Shown here: positions 1-11,655 of the stretch, piece after piece | How the letters are laid out: every line of letters begins with the position of its first letter | How positions within the stretch are numbered: the first letter of the stretch is position 1 | Source of the DNA: Terfezia claveryi | Taxonomy: Eukaryota > Ascomycota > Pezizomycetes > Pezizales > Pezizaceae | Assembly (NCBI GenBank): GCA_015179025.1 | Contig: WHUX01000347.1 | Location: 1-40,446 of the forward strand | Length of the DNA: 40,446 bases | Direction of reading: 5' to 3' | The notes under the pieces: model-generated | What the model saw: only the letters and a program-made list of their open reading frames with translations | Told to the model about the DNA's origin: nothing | Database searches by the model: none | Made by a program: the position numbers and the translations under genes

Positions 1-330
1 TAGAGGCTTTGCTCACTCGGGGGCTTTGCTCGCTCGAGGGCTTTTTTCGCTTGTCGGGGGGCTTATAAGCTCGCTCAAGTGCTTTTAAGCTCGTTCGCTC
101 GTCAGGGGGCTTATAAGCTCGCTCGCTCATCGTTGGGCTTATAAGCTCATTTGGGGCCTTAGAGGTTTGTTCAGGGCCGTAGAGGCTCATTCGGTAGAGG
201 CTCGTTCGGTAGAGGCTCGTTCAGAGCCATAGAGGCTCATTCGGTAGAGGCTCATTTAGTAGAGGCTCGTTCGAGGCCGTAGAGGCTCATTCAGTAGAGG
301 CTCATTCAGGGTGTTTGAGCATGTCGCTCA
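1..330. repeat. Short tandem repeats inside family E
   Basis: Two linked simple arrays. 1-150 has about 28-bp units around GGGGCTTATAAGCTCGCTCG, which contain the palindrome AGCTTATAAGCT. 150-310 has shorter units around GTAGAGGCTCATTCG. The first array matches, inverted, the repeats at 23695-24000. Confidence 0.8.
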
Positions 331-868
331 ACATCTAAGACTTAGCAGATCCGGAGATCTCAATATAGGATTAGTATATTGGTTAGAATAAGCTAATAAG
401 CAAATAGGAGGGGGAAATAATTATTTCCGACATTACTTATATTGGTAGATAATCCAGCGACATCTCTTTAGCCATTTTCGAGCTGTCTGACAGTGTGTAG
501 GTAAGGGGTGATTAGACTCGGTGCTAGCGAAGTCTCAAGCGAAGTTTGCTTTTAGAGTGCTCTAGAAGGGGTTCTGACAAGTATAGAGATAGGAGAGGTG
601 AATAGAGCAATATCGCTGGTCCCGAGAGTTAGGAGCAATGTAATGTTAGGGGCGAGCCAGGTGATTAAGGCAATGTTGTCGGAATACAGGTATTTGGAAG
701 GTTATTAGCGAAGTAAAGGCAAGATTACATAACTCGGGCCTAACTGCACATATGGGTGCGAGTTGAACTTAGAATTGGTCTTTGAACTTAGAACTTAGAA
801 CATTACTCGAAGAGGCAAAAGCTAGATACAGGATATGCATGTATATATAGGAAAGCAGGCTTCGTCAG
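1..868 (-). mobile_element. Family E LTR element, truncated, inverted
   Basis: Reverse-strand relative of element E at 23090-24080. Read on the minus strand, 868 to 644 matches the E LTR from CCTGCTTTCC through the terminal CCTAACA; 643 to 1 matches the E internal start and its tandem repeats of AGCTTATAAGC. The first 55-60 bases of the LTR, from TGTTACAGCTG, are missing beyond 868, so this copy is truncated or interrupted there; the other side runs off the window. It has kept more C and G than the copy at 23 kb, so it has suffered less RIP-like change. No protein-coding capacity is visible. Similarity was judged by eye over several hundred bases and is unmistakable. Confidence 0.8.
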
Positions 869-872
869 GCCT

Positions 873-1058
873 CTAGTTCATCGAATTGCGATATATCACC
901 TGACCCACGATGATTCGTATACCCCCACTCCTATCTTCCTTGTGCCGTAACACATTGGGTAAGTTGGGGTTGTCTAGTGCTCTAGAGATAGCTGGTACTT
1001 TTCTCCTAGCTAGGATTCTTTCCTGAATCTCATCTATAATCTCTAAAAAGGATGCCAA
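873..1058 (-). pseudogene. Short ORF fragment beside a truncated LTR, unknown
   Basis: A 61-residue open frame on the minus strand that stays open another 20 or so residues upstream of its first Met, and ends five bases from the broken end of the family E LTR. The composition looks protein-like (EIIDEIQERILARRKVPAIS, then a basic region). I do not recognise a family. It may be the edge of an older coding sequence into which the neighbouring element inserted, or chance. Confidence 0.25.
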
Positions 1059-1099
1059 CTTAAGAATTACAATACAGCGGGAAGTATTGTAAATAGCTA

Positions 1100-2166
1100 A
1101 TGAGAATAATTGATTTACAAATCCATAGGGTTATTTATGGACTTTATAAAGTTGGATATAAGAGTAGGCTATGTTTACTTAGTTGGCAATCAATATAGCC
1201 AGTTACTCTAGTTAATCATGGCCTACATAAGGTCATGATCTTTATATTCATTATTGGATATATTTACTTCAGGTAGTTTATAATCTATATAGCTATCTAT
1301 ATCTACATAAAACTATAACTGTTAATATCTAGCTCTATGTAAATAACTTTCAAAAGCCCTTTAACCTTGTAAGTTAGAATATGAATGTACTATGTATTTT
1401 CTATTATATGTAAATATTGTTATAATAGGTATAATAGCAAAATAAAAATAACTACAATATAATAGAAAGTATGCAATATATACAGATTCAAACTTATAAG
1501 GTTAGAGGGCTTTTATATGTTATTTATACTAGTGCTAGCAACTGTAAAGACTCGAGTTATTTAGTAGTACTATCCTAAGTCTAATTCTGTTTAGAAAGTA
1601 TCTTGTACCTTTTCTTGTAAATTTTCTAAGTCAAAAAGACCTAGGACATTATATATATATATAATAGTACTAAATATTAATAATTTATTTAGAGCCATTA
1701 TATTAAGCCCCTGATATAAAAGTCATCCAACTACTTAAGTTAGAATCTAAGTATGCTACACTACAAATATACTATTGTCCTATAGATCTTTGTAATACCT
1801 AGTAGTATATGCTATTTATATCAATTCCTTCCCAATTAAGTATAAGACTAGCAGCTATGTATATTGAGACTATAGCACTAACATAGGTTTGATTTACTTT
1901 TCTCCCCCCTATAATCTCTTAATATATATAAACCTATTATCCTTAATATCTATAAAATATTAATTACTATTATTGACTAATAGCTATTCTACTACTACTA
2001 TTATTATACCTTTACTTTAACCTCACTAGAAACCTATATTCTTACTATTAGAGCTATTTTCAAAAGATAGTACTAATAAGTATATTCTACCTAGCTTAGC
2101 AAAGAAACCTCCTTGAATTGAAAAAGCCTCCCTTTGGTTAAAAAAGCCCTTCTTTAGTTAAGAAAG
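1100..2166. other. AT-rich decayed DNA, no gene seen
   Basis: Very low GC, many TATA and TAATA runs, no open frame of note on either strand. It looks like old repeat DNA after heavy C-to-T change. It contains the imperfect palindrome listed at 1322-1535. Just before the family D LTR there is a near-repeat of AAAGCCTCCCTTTGGTTAAA and AAAGCCCTTCTTTAGTTAAG (2129-2166). Confidence 0.6.
1322..1535. repeat. Imperfect palindrome, possible decayed MITE
   Basis: The left arm starts near TATGTAAATAACTTTCAAAAG and runs through CCCTTTAACCTTGTAAGTT to TTTTCTATTATAT. The right arm, read in reverse complement, gives AAATAACATATAAAAGCCCTC, then TAACCTTATAAGTT and CTTTCTATTATAT. Arms are roughly 85-95 bp with scattered mismatches and a short AT-rich centre. 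The shape suits a foldback or MITE-like element degraded by point mutation. Confidence 0.55.
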
Positions 2167-3069
2167 TGTAAGGGAGAATGTTGTTTCATTGTTTATATAA
2201 TTGATTATATACTTTTGTATTTCCTATATTACTACTATGTTATGTAACTAAGCCTCTTGGTTGAAGGACTAGCCTTCAACTACCTCCTGTTGCTTTATAA
2301 GCATCCACAGCACGTGGAATTTGCTACAGGAAGTTCCATGGCACTTGCCATATGAAGATACCCTCATTATAACCGCATGACCTCTGTTAAGGCATATGAC
2401 TCATTACTATGGCCACATGACCATTTTTTAAGGCGTGTGACTCATTACTATAGCCACATAACCCCTTTTGTATAGCATAACACCTTCTAGTGTACTACCC
2501 TTTATTGTATTTATTTTCTTAGTCATTAGATCTCAGAGGAGTATAAATAGGCCATTGGATTCCCTCTGGAATCCATAGAAAACAAGCAAGAAACACAGAG
2601 CAAGCAAGCCTATATTCCGATCAGATCAAGATCATATAGCTTAGATAGCACAAATCATATAAGATAGATTACACCAGTTAATTACTGTTCCCTCCGGGAA
2701 TGTCCCACATAGTAATCTCCCTACCCTTCTAAGGTCTTACCTCAGTAGAACCAAAATACATAAACGTCCAAGCCTACAGATATAGATTGTATAAATGGTA
2801 CCAAATGAATACTGTCTAGTACTATTTATTACAATTTTTTTAACTCACTTACCTAATCTTTACTCTTGAATCCAAGGCCTGATCAACTTTCGGATACCTT
2901 TATTACACTTACGCAAGTGTATACAATTCGACACACAAGTGCACATATAAAAATTGATATTGTTATTCAACTAGCTAGCCAACAAAATCCAATAACAAGA
3001 CATCAGACTCTCAACTGCAGTACATCAACAAAAGACTTTGAAGCAAGCTAAGCAGGTCTCTAATGGGCA
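2167..3069 (+). repeat. Family D 5' LTR, copy 1 (right edge approximate)
   Basis: The left edge is set by where similarity to the second copy begins (TGTAAGGG here, TGTAATGG there). The right edge is inferred from ...GGGCA followed by a TGGTATCCC stretch that could be a primer-binding site; this is uncertain. The LTR carries duplicated motifs such as GCATATGACTCATTACTATG / GGCGTGTGACTCATTACTAT. Confidence 0.5.
2541..2551 (+). promoter_or_regulatory. Family D LTR TATA box
   Basis: GTATAAATAGG preceded by the conserved GATCTCAGA, kept in the second copy at 36953. A strong match to a TATA box placed inside the LTR, as expected for the retrotransposon promoter. Confidence 0.6.
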
Positions 3070-3663
3070 GTGGTATCCCATATTAAACATTCCCACCCTT
3101 GTTTACAATACTTTTCCCAATAAGATCAACAACTCAACTTGCATTCCTAGTAACTACTATTACATCTGTACCTATAAATCTAGTACATTATTGAAAAACC
3201 GGCCACCCAGATCCCAGGAATAATTGGTCTAAACAACTAAGCATCACAATCCCAAGGCTTAAATCTCGCTACCTCCACTGCAGCCATTTCCTTCAGAAAA
3301 GAATTACCTCCATCAGAACCTTCCTTAGGCCCAGACATCTCTACCAATACCTCTGCACCCTCAATGTCTACCTCAACATACTAATCAGAAAATGTGACAC
3401 TCTTGCCAGAAGAACTAGAACTAGATTCTAGACCAGTAGACGAAGAAAAACTAGGACCATGAGAAATATCAGGATCTTGACATCCAGCCTTACCAGCTGT
3501 ATGAACCACTGAGCCAACAGAACCATCAGTCGAACAGAGATTACAAGGATTATCAGTCACCATACCATCAGCACAGTAAGGTGCCAAAAAAGCAAAGTAA
3601 CTCGATGATAGTATCACATAACCAGCTGCATTTGGTTGCAGACAAATGACGAAATCAAATATA

Positions 3664-6124
3664 ATGGCATCTGAACTTAGTAAGAAGACTAAGAGGTCGA
3701 GACGGTAAACTATATTACTTGAAGATATTAAGAAATTAGTAGAAGAAACTCCCAGAAAGACCAGATTTGTAGTTCCTAACAGAGAAGGGGAAATAAATCT
3801 GCCCATGGATATATAAATAGGAGAACCAGGTGGAGCAGGAACCAAACTATATTTTAGTATAGCTTTACCTCTCATACCAGAAGAATTTTGGGACAAACAT
3901 CTTCCAACAATTGAGGAGATTTTGAAATATACTCGCTGAATGGGACATGCCCAATAGTATCATCTTGATGATACTCGACTCTTAATGGAAGCCATAGTAA
4001 AACACTATTTATAGCTAACACCTTATTCATTCAAAGAAGAGGACTTAGAAATGAACGCATTTTTAAGTAAGAAATTAAAGAAAGCTATTGTTCCACTTTT
4101 AAGGAAACCGAATTGGGTAATAAATAACTGGGAAGAAATAATGATATTTATGATGAGCGGTACTCATCTAAAAGAATCAGCACATACCGCGGAGGATTTT
4201 TTCAATCCTAGCAAAGAACTTCCAGGAGCGTTCCTGAGAACACCAAAAGATCAATTGAAAGGCAAAGGTCGAGCACCTGAGACACCAGAAAGGAGGACTG
4301 GGTCAGCCAAAGAACTAGACAATAAAACCAACCACTAGAAGATATAGAATTACAAGAAGAAGATGATAATCTAGATATAGGACTAGACCAATAGAAGTAG
4401 AAAATGTAAGGAGGAGGATAAGACCACGATGATAGTGGAGATGATAGCTCAGACTCTGATAAAGCATCATCAGTTGCAAGTTAAACTCTTAAAAGAAAAC
4501 CCAAACAAGGAAAATCAGTTGAACACCAGCAATGGGAATCTACAACAAGAATGGTTACAATGAGTAACCACAAAACAACGAATGCTTTAAAAGGAATAAA
4601 GATTAATTTACCAGAAAAGATCAGAGGAGAAGACAAAAAATGGCAAGACTCATAATATTTTCACTCTTGGACCATAGCAATGCAATGTTGGTTTGTTATC
4701 AAAGGAATAGATTTGGAAGGCGCTTCAGCTTTGGAAATTGTTGGATTTAGAATGGAAGGAAGCGTGCTCACTACTTATAATCAATTCCTAAGAGAAAAAG
4801 GAAAAAATGTGACATTCTTTAGATTCATTCTAGCACTAAGGGATTTTCTGATATCCTCCACTAGTAAGGACATTTTATAGAAACGATGGGAGACAGCTAT
4901 ACTATACAAGGATGGACGTCATATAGGAATTAAACAGTTCGCCAACTGGCTTACTGAAATGCAAATCAAATTGATTGACAAGGATGGCAAACAATTAAGA
5001 TCACAGGAAGTAAAAAGAAGAAAGTTTCTTAATCACCTGCTGTCATTTATGTCAGCTACATTAATTCCTTTAATTAAAGAAGAATGGTCATATGATCAGC
5101 TTGTATATCAAGCGGAGTCATATGAAGCTTCCAAGAAAGATATTGCCCCACCACCCACAACAAATACATCCCGACAACAATACCCTCGGAATGAAAATCG
5201 GAGTTACGGTCCACACAGAGACCAGAATCAAAAACAAAAAACAGGATTTAATCATAGCAGCAATTCCAATACCAAACCCAATACAGAAAAATGGAAGGAC
5301 TCAGATTGGGACACCATTACAAAAAATTCAATCAAAAGACAAAGATACAATTAATTAGAGACAAGAAATGTCTAAGGGGTTGGAACCTTGGACACTCCTA
5401 TAAGGACAGTAGGAAATGACAAAATAAGGTACCCATGTGTACAGCCATACAAGATTTAGCTATACCGATAGCTACTAAGGATAAAAACAATAAGGATAAA
5501 ATCAATAAACAACCCTTGTCAAGACAGGTACTAGATTTTAGCAAGGTATTCGTTAAATCTAACGAACACCCCACACTAGCTTTAATTGATCTCCAAAGAA
5601 AGGGAGAAGACTTAATTAATTCTCAATTTGTACACCTATACAAAATACCAACTAGAAGTATAGAGAAGAAATCATTAAGTACTACAATTAAAGGCTCAAA
5701 AGGAATGATAGACAAAGCTTGTACTATCAAACTTGATTGGATAGGTTATGTAGAAGAACGAACGTTCTATATAGTTTATGTGACTGGATGGGATATAATA
5801 CTAGTAGAACCTGCTCTCAGCAAAGTGCAAGCAATAATTCCTGCCCATCAGGAACCAGTTACTATCCAACCAGAAAACATTGCATGATTCCAGCTAAGTG
5901 TATGGAAGGGATCTAGAACCATGGTGAATGGTATAAGATCAGCGTATACACAGGTCAGCTGTGAATCAGTTACAGATTATAGTGAACCAGATAATTGGGA
6001 AAATATTAGTGATGCAGAAGAAACTGATCTAGAAAGAGAACTCGTGACAGCTGTTTCTACAGTACAGAAACAATTCAACTCTGTAATGGAGTTTCCCTTA
6101 TTATTTCCCAAGATAATACTATAG
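3664..6124 (+). pseudogene. Family D gag-pro, copy 1, multiply broken
   Basis: Retrotransposon capsid and protease frame aligned to 38087-40446. The start ATG (MASELSKKTK) is kept, followed by an early stop, and many nonsense codons divide it into fragments at 4051-4338, 4680-4880, 4959-5354 and 5435-5887. The zinc-knuckle codons around 5360-5420 are damaged (compare an intact CCHC in copy 2). The protease-like part keeps ALIDLQRKGEDLINSQFV: an Asp sits where the catalytic Asp belongs, but the usual DSG/DTG triad is not seen. The segment at 5921-6124 continues the same polyprotein toward RT. Not functional as read. Confidence 0.75.
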
Positions 6125-6249
6125 AAATTACCATCACTAAAAAAGATTAATCACTCTATTAAACCAAAAGTAGAAGCTACATGGATACCAAAATGGTAAC
6201 TTTTAGGACATCGATTTAGATAACAAATCCATGACAAATTAGTCTATAC

Positions 6250-7020
6250 TTGAGTAGTGATATTATAGTCTTTATAAGAGGCTTTAGCTATTGTATAATA
6301 GTAAACTAGAGTTTCTTAAGAACAGATTGCAAAATAAGTTACTTATATATATAGTAATTATATATATATAATATATAAATATACTGCTAAGACAAATTTC
6401 TTATATAGGAAAGTATAAAAACTTTTATTATAAGCCTTTATAATTTAGACCTTTTTAGCCTTTACTAATATAATAGTTATATTTTTTTCTATTATTTTCT
6501 TAATCTCATCTTCTTTTTACTTTTATTCTTAAGATTACTTATAAAAAGTTATTTTTATATAACTTTTAAATATAGAAGCTAATTAAGTTAAAAAAATCTA
6601 GCAATTATTATAATAATTCTTACTAAGATATACTTTACTTTAGACTATTTAGTTTAATATTTACTATAATAACTATACTATACTCTTTCTATATATAATT
6701 ATATAAATATAAAATTAGTATTTTTTGGAACCTTATAATAGTTAGTTTAGTTCTATAGAAATTATAAAGATTTTATATACTTAATACTTACTATTTTTGG
6801 GTTGGAGGTATAGAGTAGAGCTATAGAAATCTAGTCTGTATATTTATTACAAATTTTCTCCCTCTCTATGCCACTAGAATGTAGGTTAGATTGTTAGCAG
6901 TTACTAGGTTGGGACCAGCAAAGTGATATGCATGCTAATTAAAGAGTTATGCTATTCTAGGCATAGTCCCAAACTCGGCCCAGCAGAGTCTATGCTAATA
7001 GCCAGATTATGCAATTATAG
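6250..7020. other. AT-rich decayed DNA, no gene seen
   Basis: Low-GC sequence with long T and A runs and no usable frame. It follows directly on the end of recognisable family D sequence and may hold the unreadable remains of its pol region. Confidence 0.5.
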
Positions 7021-9040
7021 AGTATAGTAATACTTTTACGAGGTCGGAGGGCACAAGACCGATGAGGAGTGAGGAGGTCACCGCTGGGTTTTCCTCAGTT
7101 TTGTGGGGTGTTGGTGGGACGTTTCCTTTTGCCTGTTCGTGTGACTGGCTCCAGGGCTGGATAGTCCTCTGGACCAGGCCGAAGATGCGGTCCCTCGCTA
7201 CAGGTTAGAGAGTTATTAGACAAGACTTAAAGGTAAATGAATGAATTTATATAATATATATTTTATTGATCGTACGATAAACTATAGTAGAGATTGAATG
7301 GCTGCAGTCACGGAGTGATTTTTGGCATAGCTTGTGGTGGCGGCCTGGTTGGTTAGAGGGTAACGCCGAGTTCACGGTAATATTGGTAGTCGTACCAAAC
7401 ATACCGAACTCAGTCCCATAAGCTCAGTCATATGATCTAGTCATGCGGGCCGGGCCGTAGTAAAACTGTGTGGCACCTGGGGTACGTATCTCCAGAAGAA
7501 TGAATATATTAAATTGAATTCGGGTTGGATCAACCCCATGTATCAGAAAGAATATTCTTGTACAAAAAAATTTTTTTTTTTTGTGAATCAGTACTCGTCA
7601 TGACGAGGCAGTGCATCTCTCAGACTGGGCCTGAGTGATATCTAACCCTGGAGGCCGCTCCCTGTCTCCCTCCCTGTACAGAGTTCAGTGACCCTTAACC
7701 CTGCGGTTACCAAAATTTCTCTCGACCCCTATGGTATTCTAGGCTTACTTGCGTTACGCTGAATCATAGATTATAAAGTAATATAGATGGTGCAATGTAC
7801 AATTACAAACAAATATCAAGTAGTTTCGGAAGTACAGGTTACACTATTGAATGCATATGGGTTGAACATTTGAGTCACTTCCGAGTCCGATCCATCTCGT
7901 CTCTGGACTGCCCAAATATCTATACGCATGACTCTCGATAGCCTTGCTTCCAGGCTCCACACCACACAAGAAGAGACGCGTATATCTGCATTAGAAACTC
8001 TTTGAGACTAATTGAAATGCAATGTAAGTTACCAAATATATTAACAATTGAGCTATCGAGGGGTATGTTTCTCGTCACTCCATGCTATGAATGTTCGAGT
8101 GAACAAGGTTTCGGTAGTCCACATCTGATGGATCAATGGGAGCGCTTGTAATTGCATATTTTGCACAGATTAGTGCTCCTAATTGAGACTCTCCCATTTT
8201 ACCATTTCGAAGCCTCCTCCTTCACTACTAATTTGATATAGATATCAATGCTAGGTAAACGCCTCCTAGTGATTTATAGGCTCACTTGCCTGATATTTGG
8301 CCTATAGTGGCCGGTAGAGAGGGGGGAGGGGTCATCCGGGGGATGGTGTACCGGAAGGGTGGGTATTGGGTATTGAGTTGACTTTGGCCGGATGTGAGGG
8401 TAACTATGTTGTAGAACGTAGTTGTTTCTATAGATCTCAATTTAGCCGGAATAGCCTCTCAAGATATCACGAGATGTCGCTCGAGCAGGTGAAAACAGGG
8501 ATGTTTGCAGGGGTGCATCCTACCGTGCACGTGCAACCTTAGGTAGCCAAATTGAAGGTATCTGTGTGATTTCTCATTACCCGGGCCGAAGTAAGAAGTC
8601 AAAATTCTAAATACCCATTGCGTGCGAGACTTTCCCGCGTGCTCACCCACCGTGGCGATCTGAAGCTTGAATATAGGATGGGATGCCTCATTTTCTTCAG
8701 TGTATGCTCGTAGATGTCGATGTGTATATTTCTTTGCATATAAGCATGTCTATTGACAATCATATTTTAAGAATCAAGAAAGAAACAGTGATGTGCCATG
8801 TGCTGCACGTTTCTCGCTCGCCATACGTACTGGCGAATACAAAATTAGACTAGTCTTAGATGAGAAGCAGGACACTTGGCATTGGGGGAGTTTAAGTTCG
8901 GAACGGAACTCTAGCAACTTTGTAACCACTCTCAATATACAGCCTCCTCGCAACATGACTCTGTGCTATCCTCTTTATTCTGTTTCAGTACGTTTCTTGC
9001 CGCACGTTTCTCGCCCTGTAGCCGCACCACGACAGTTAAG
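7020..9040. other. Balanced-composition intergenic DNA upstream of the Crinkler-like gene
   Basis: Composition rises abruptly to near 45-50 percent GC, unlike the RIP-like blocks on the left. I find no convincing gene: the open frames are short and without recognisable motifs. A T tract lies near 7567-7582. A short direct repeat, GCACGTTTCTCGC, occurs near 8806 and 9003, the second just upstream of the Crinkler start codon. The pyrimidine-rich CTCTTTATTCTGTTTCAG before 8990 could be the acceptor of a 5'-UTR intron. Confidence 0.4.
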
Positions 9041-10696
9041 ATGGCAAAACCAACCACCACCGAACCAATCACATTAGTGTGTCTGATTGATGGCAACCCA
9101 GTTGCCGAAACTTTCTGTGTGGAAATCAGCTACACAGCTAGGGTCAGCATGCTCAAGGAGAATATTACCATCCAGTACCCCAGTCTTTTCCCGGGTATTA
9201 AGTCAACAAAGCTCCAGCTATGGAAGGTGAACAAGAATGAGAAGGACATGAAAGACTTTGTCTCTGGTGAAGCTCTGTCCTCGGCCCGAAAAATTTGCAA
9301 TATTTTTGAAGAGGCCCTTCTTGAGGGAGATGATGTCGTTCATATTCTTATTCGGGGTCCTGGTAGGTAACACTTATTTACCTCCGAGGAAGCCTTACCC
9401 CGTCTGTCTTTCTTTCTTCACGGCATGAGGATGCACATCAAAATCTTCTTCTCTTGATACCCCATATTGACAAGCAATACTGATGTTACTGTGTCATATA
9501 GAACCTCAACTTCAGGGTAAGTTCCTCCGAGCTTCTCTCTGTCACCCTTCCGAGTCTTTTCTATCCCAAAGATCCTCATATCAATACGAGAGTGTTCCTC
9601 ACAACTGTGCTAATTACTTTCTTTTGTTATTTTATTAGAAGTGGATAGGAATATAAGCCTCGAAACCTTTGTGACTATTAAACTAAAAGAAATCATGGAA
9701 CAGCTCGATTGTAAGAAACCCCTATTGAATCCTTGCAACTGCAATCTTGTCTAATTGTTCTTAGCTTTGCGTGATGACAAGAAGGAGACAATTTCGATTT
9801 CCAGAATAAGCCGAACAGTGTACAGCAGCTTTCTCGATGAAATTGGCTTGCAAAGAAGGGTAATCGAAATTGACGTGCCACCAACAGAGAAACGCATTTA
9901 CCCTTTTGTTTGGGGCGATAGGAAAGAGGATGCCCATGCCAGCGAGTACATGAAATGGTTCACAGAGAATGTGACTATTCCAAGCTATGCAACACTCTAT
10001 AACGCGTCTAAAGACTCCAATCTTTTGTCCTCAACCAGTGTGAGTACCAAATTTAATTTCAAGGGAACACTAGACCTAGCGATTGTGGCAGCGAAGTACG
10101 AAAGATGCGGGTATCCCTCCGGTGGCGTGTTCATGGGGATCGAGGTCAAGAAGAATGTAGAACCCAGGAACGACATGCAAGCGGTTGTGGAACTGGTTCT
10201 CGCAGATATTCCGTCTGAGTATCCAGTCATTATGCTTCTTACCGATTTAGGAAGTATTTGGCGCTACTTTTGGTTCCAGATGGACACTATTGCCTCCTGT
10301 CAGCTTGATCTACCCAGGGGTATCGCCTTTTTTGACTTGATCGCCAATGAGTTCAAGTCTTCTACGACCAGCATACCTGCTACGCTTACCTCCACCTCAC
10401 CGCACCTCCCTTACCAGAACCGATGCAAATTCCGATATGCAATTGAGCGAGGCAATGATGTACATGAGACTACAACGCCAAGTGAAGGGATTGAAAACGT
10501 ATTGAAGAGGCCCAAGATCGATTGGATGACGATATTGCCAGAAAGCGATGTGGCAGACATGCGTCACGTTTTCGACGTAATGTCTCCAAGGGAAGTCGTA
10601 GAATGGAAATCCAGGAAGGCAGTGGAGTTTCTTATGAAAACACCGGCTTTGCAGTCCACCGTGAGGGGGGCGGACTGGGAACTCATGTACATATGA
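9041..10696 (+). CDS. Crinkler-like protein with PD-(D/E)XK nuclease-like domain
   Basis: Four exons, 9041-9362, 9502-9516, 9639-9710 and 9765-10696, join into 447 codons including the stop (446 residues). Introns begin GTAGGT, GTAAGT and GTAAGA and end TAG; CTAAT-type branch sites precede the last two acceptors. The first exon (about 107 residues) matches the ubiquitin-like Crinkler header: ITLVCLIDGNPVAE, a LKENI segment, LQLWKV, and a closing HILIRGP. The last exon holds KGTLDLAI (Asp), then GIEVKK (Glu-x-Lys), then a Gln-containing helix and VIMLLTDLGSIWRYFWF, the layout of a restriction-endonuclease-like fold. No P-loop NTPase domain is seen between header and nuclease, unlike many CRNs. 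No secretion signal is apparent. Known CRNs are described as nuclear-acting effectors or conflict proteins; function here is inferred. An in-frame upstream Met at 8963 is less likely. The frame has no nonsense codons and no RIP-like bias. Confidence 0.82.
9502..9516 (+). other. 15-nt microexon of the Crinkler-like gene
   Basis: AACCTCAACTTCAGG is bounded by CATATAG on the left and GTAAGTTC on the right. Including it keeps the frame from exon 1 (ending in the first base of a codon) to exon 3 and adds five residues (EPQLQ). Because its length is a multiple of three, skipping it would also keep the frame, so two isoforms are possible. Confidence 0.65.
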
Positions 10697-11300
10697 GAGA
10701 GTCCAGGGAGGAGGTTTCAGAGGCAGAATATGTGTTGTTATTAGAAGGAGCTACAGGACTAAGGAGCTACAGGACTGAATATTGAACACAGGGTGAAGGA
10801 TGGCCTTTCATTGAAAAGCCGAGTTCTTTGGGATGTGTTTGTCCTTACCGCGCTAATCTGTTCTGTTCTTGCCATTTTCGTTTCCTCTTGTTTTGCATTT
10901 CCTGGAGAATAATTGTGGGATTATGGTGCCGGCAACAAGAAAATGACCTATTTCATATGCTCTGTTGAGTTGATATGCTTTCACACGAGTTCATTCATAT
11001 GCTTTGGCACGTTCTTACTGTCGTTACGTCTATTGCTCCTGACGGAGAAGTCTCTCTCTCGAGTGGCTATTTAAACCGCTCGAAAGTCCTGTCTGTTAAT
11101 GAGTATCGAACCATCATTCTATCGAGCAATCACTCAAGCTATTTTCCATTCAATCGAGCAATCATAAAATCATGCAAGAGAGCATTGCAATATATTCTTC
11201 CGCTGCATAAGCCACTCGTTTCTCTGTAGATTTCCAACAGGTAATGAGCTCCGGTATGCAGACACTCGCGTAAGTGGCTTATGCGTATGTGCAGGTAATG
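10697..11300. other. 3' flank of the Crinkler-like gene, no gene seen
   Basis: Unique-looking sequence with balanced composition. It contains a short direct duplication, GGAGCTACAGGACT twice in a row near 10747-10773, and several ATCGAGCAATCA motifs (11123-11167). No frame with recognisable content. Confidence 0.4.
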
Positions 11301-11307
11301 GTGGGTA

Positions 11308-11413
11308 CGGTGGGGTTACAAGGCAAGGTCAGGAGGCAAGGCAAGATCAAGGAGCAAGGCAAGGTCGAGGGGCAAGGTAAGGTCAAGGGGCAAGGTAAGG
11401 TTGAGAGGCAAGG
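11308..11413 (+). repeat. CAAGG minisatellite, left part
   Basis: About 18-bp units around CAAGGCAAGGTCGAGGGG. The same array resumes at 16380-16440 on the far side of transposon A, which shows that A inserted inside the array. Confidence 0.8.
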
Positions 11414-11597
11414 TAGAATCCGGCACCGGGTTTCCGCTCACCACTAGGTTTCCGCTCAGGCCTTTTTTTGCTTTTTTTGCGGCTGATCGCACCTCAAATA
11501 AGGAAGCGGGGCAAGTATTCTTGCGTAGAAAATTAACAGTCCTCCTCATAGCGCTAGTACCCAATCCTCCAGACCATATAGAAGCGTTATATACAAT

Positions 11598-11655
11598 GTA
11601 AGTGTCATATGTGTGGGTATAGTGTTGAGGTACTAACAGCATTAGTGTTATATAG
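11598..11655 (+). other. Probable 5'-UTR intron of the pogo transposase
   Basis: GTAAGTGTCA at the left, a perfect TACTAAC branch motif, and TTATATAG ending on the base before the ATG at 11656. Upstream sequence is not in the transposase frame, so the first exon would be untranslated. Confidence 0.5.

Larger units (their letters stand above)
2167..6250 (+). mobile_element. Ty3/gypsy family D, copy 1 (decayed)
   Basis: Collinear with the copy starting at 36579. Order: LTR beginning TGTAAGGGAGAA with a TATA box, probable LTR end and primer site near 3069-3071, a leader of about 0.6 kb, gag, zinc-knuckle region, protease, and at 6125-6190 the start of RT (a LPSLKKINHSI motif typical of Ty3/gypsy). 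Around 6230-6250 the sequence turns into AT-rich DNA with no recognisable pol, so this copy is truncated or so decayed that the rest cannot be read. Nonsense codons are common and mostly explicable as C-to-T or G-to-A changes. Confidence 0.8.

Noticed and set aside
3381..3896. 171-codon minus-strand frame in family D copy 1 as a separate gene
   Set aside because: It joins part of the antisense leader frame with the reverse strand of the start of gag; the corresponding frame is split in copy 2.
9997..10230. Minus-strand frame opposite the Crinkler-like gene
   Set aside because: It overlaps the nuclease-like domain, which has strong motif and splice support on the plus strand.
10522..10785. 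Plus-strand frame overlapping the end of the Crinkler-like gene
   Set aside because: It lies in another frame of the last exon and has no recognisable content; the main frame ends cleanly in TGA at 10696.
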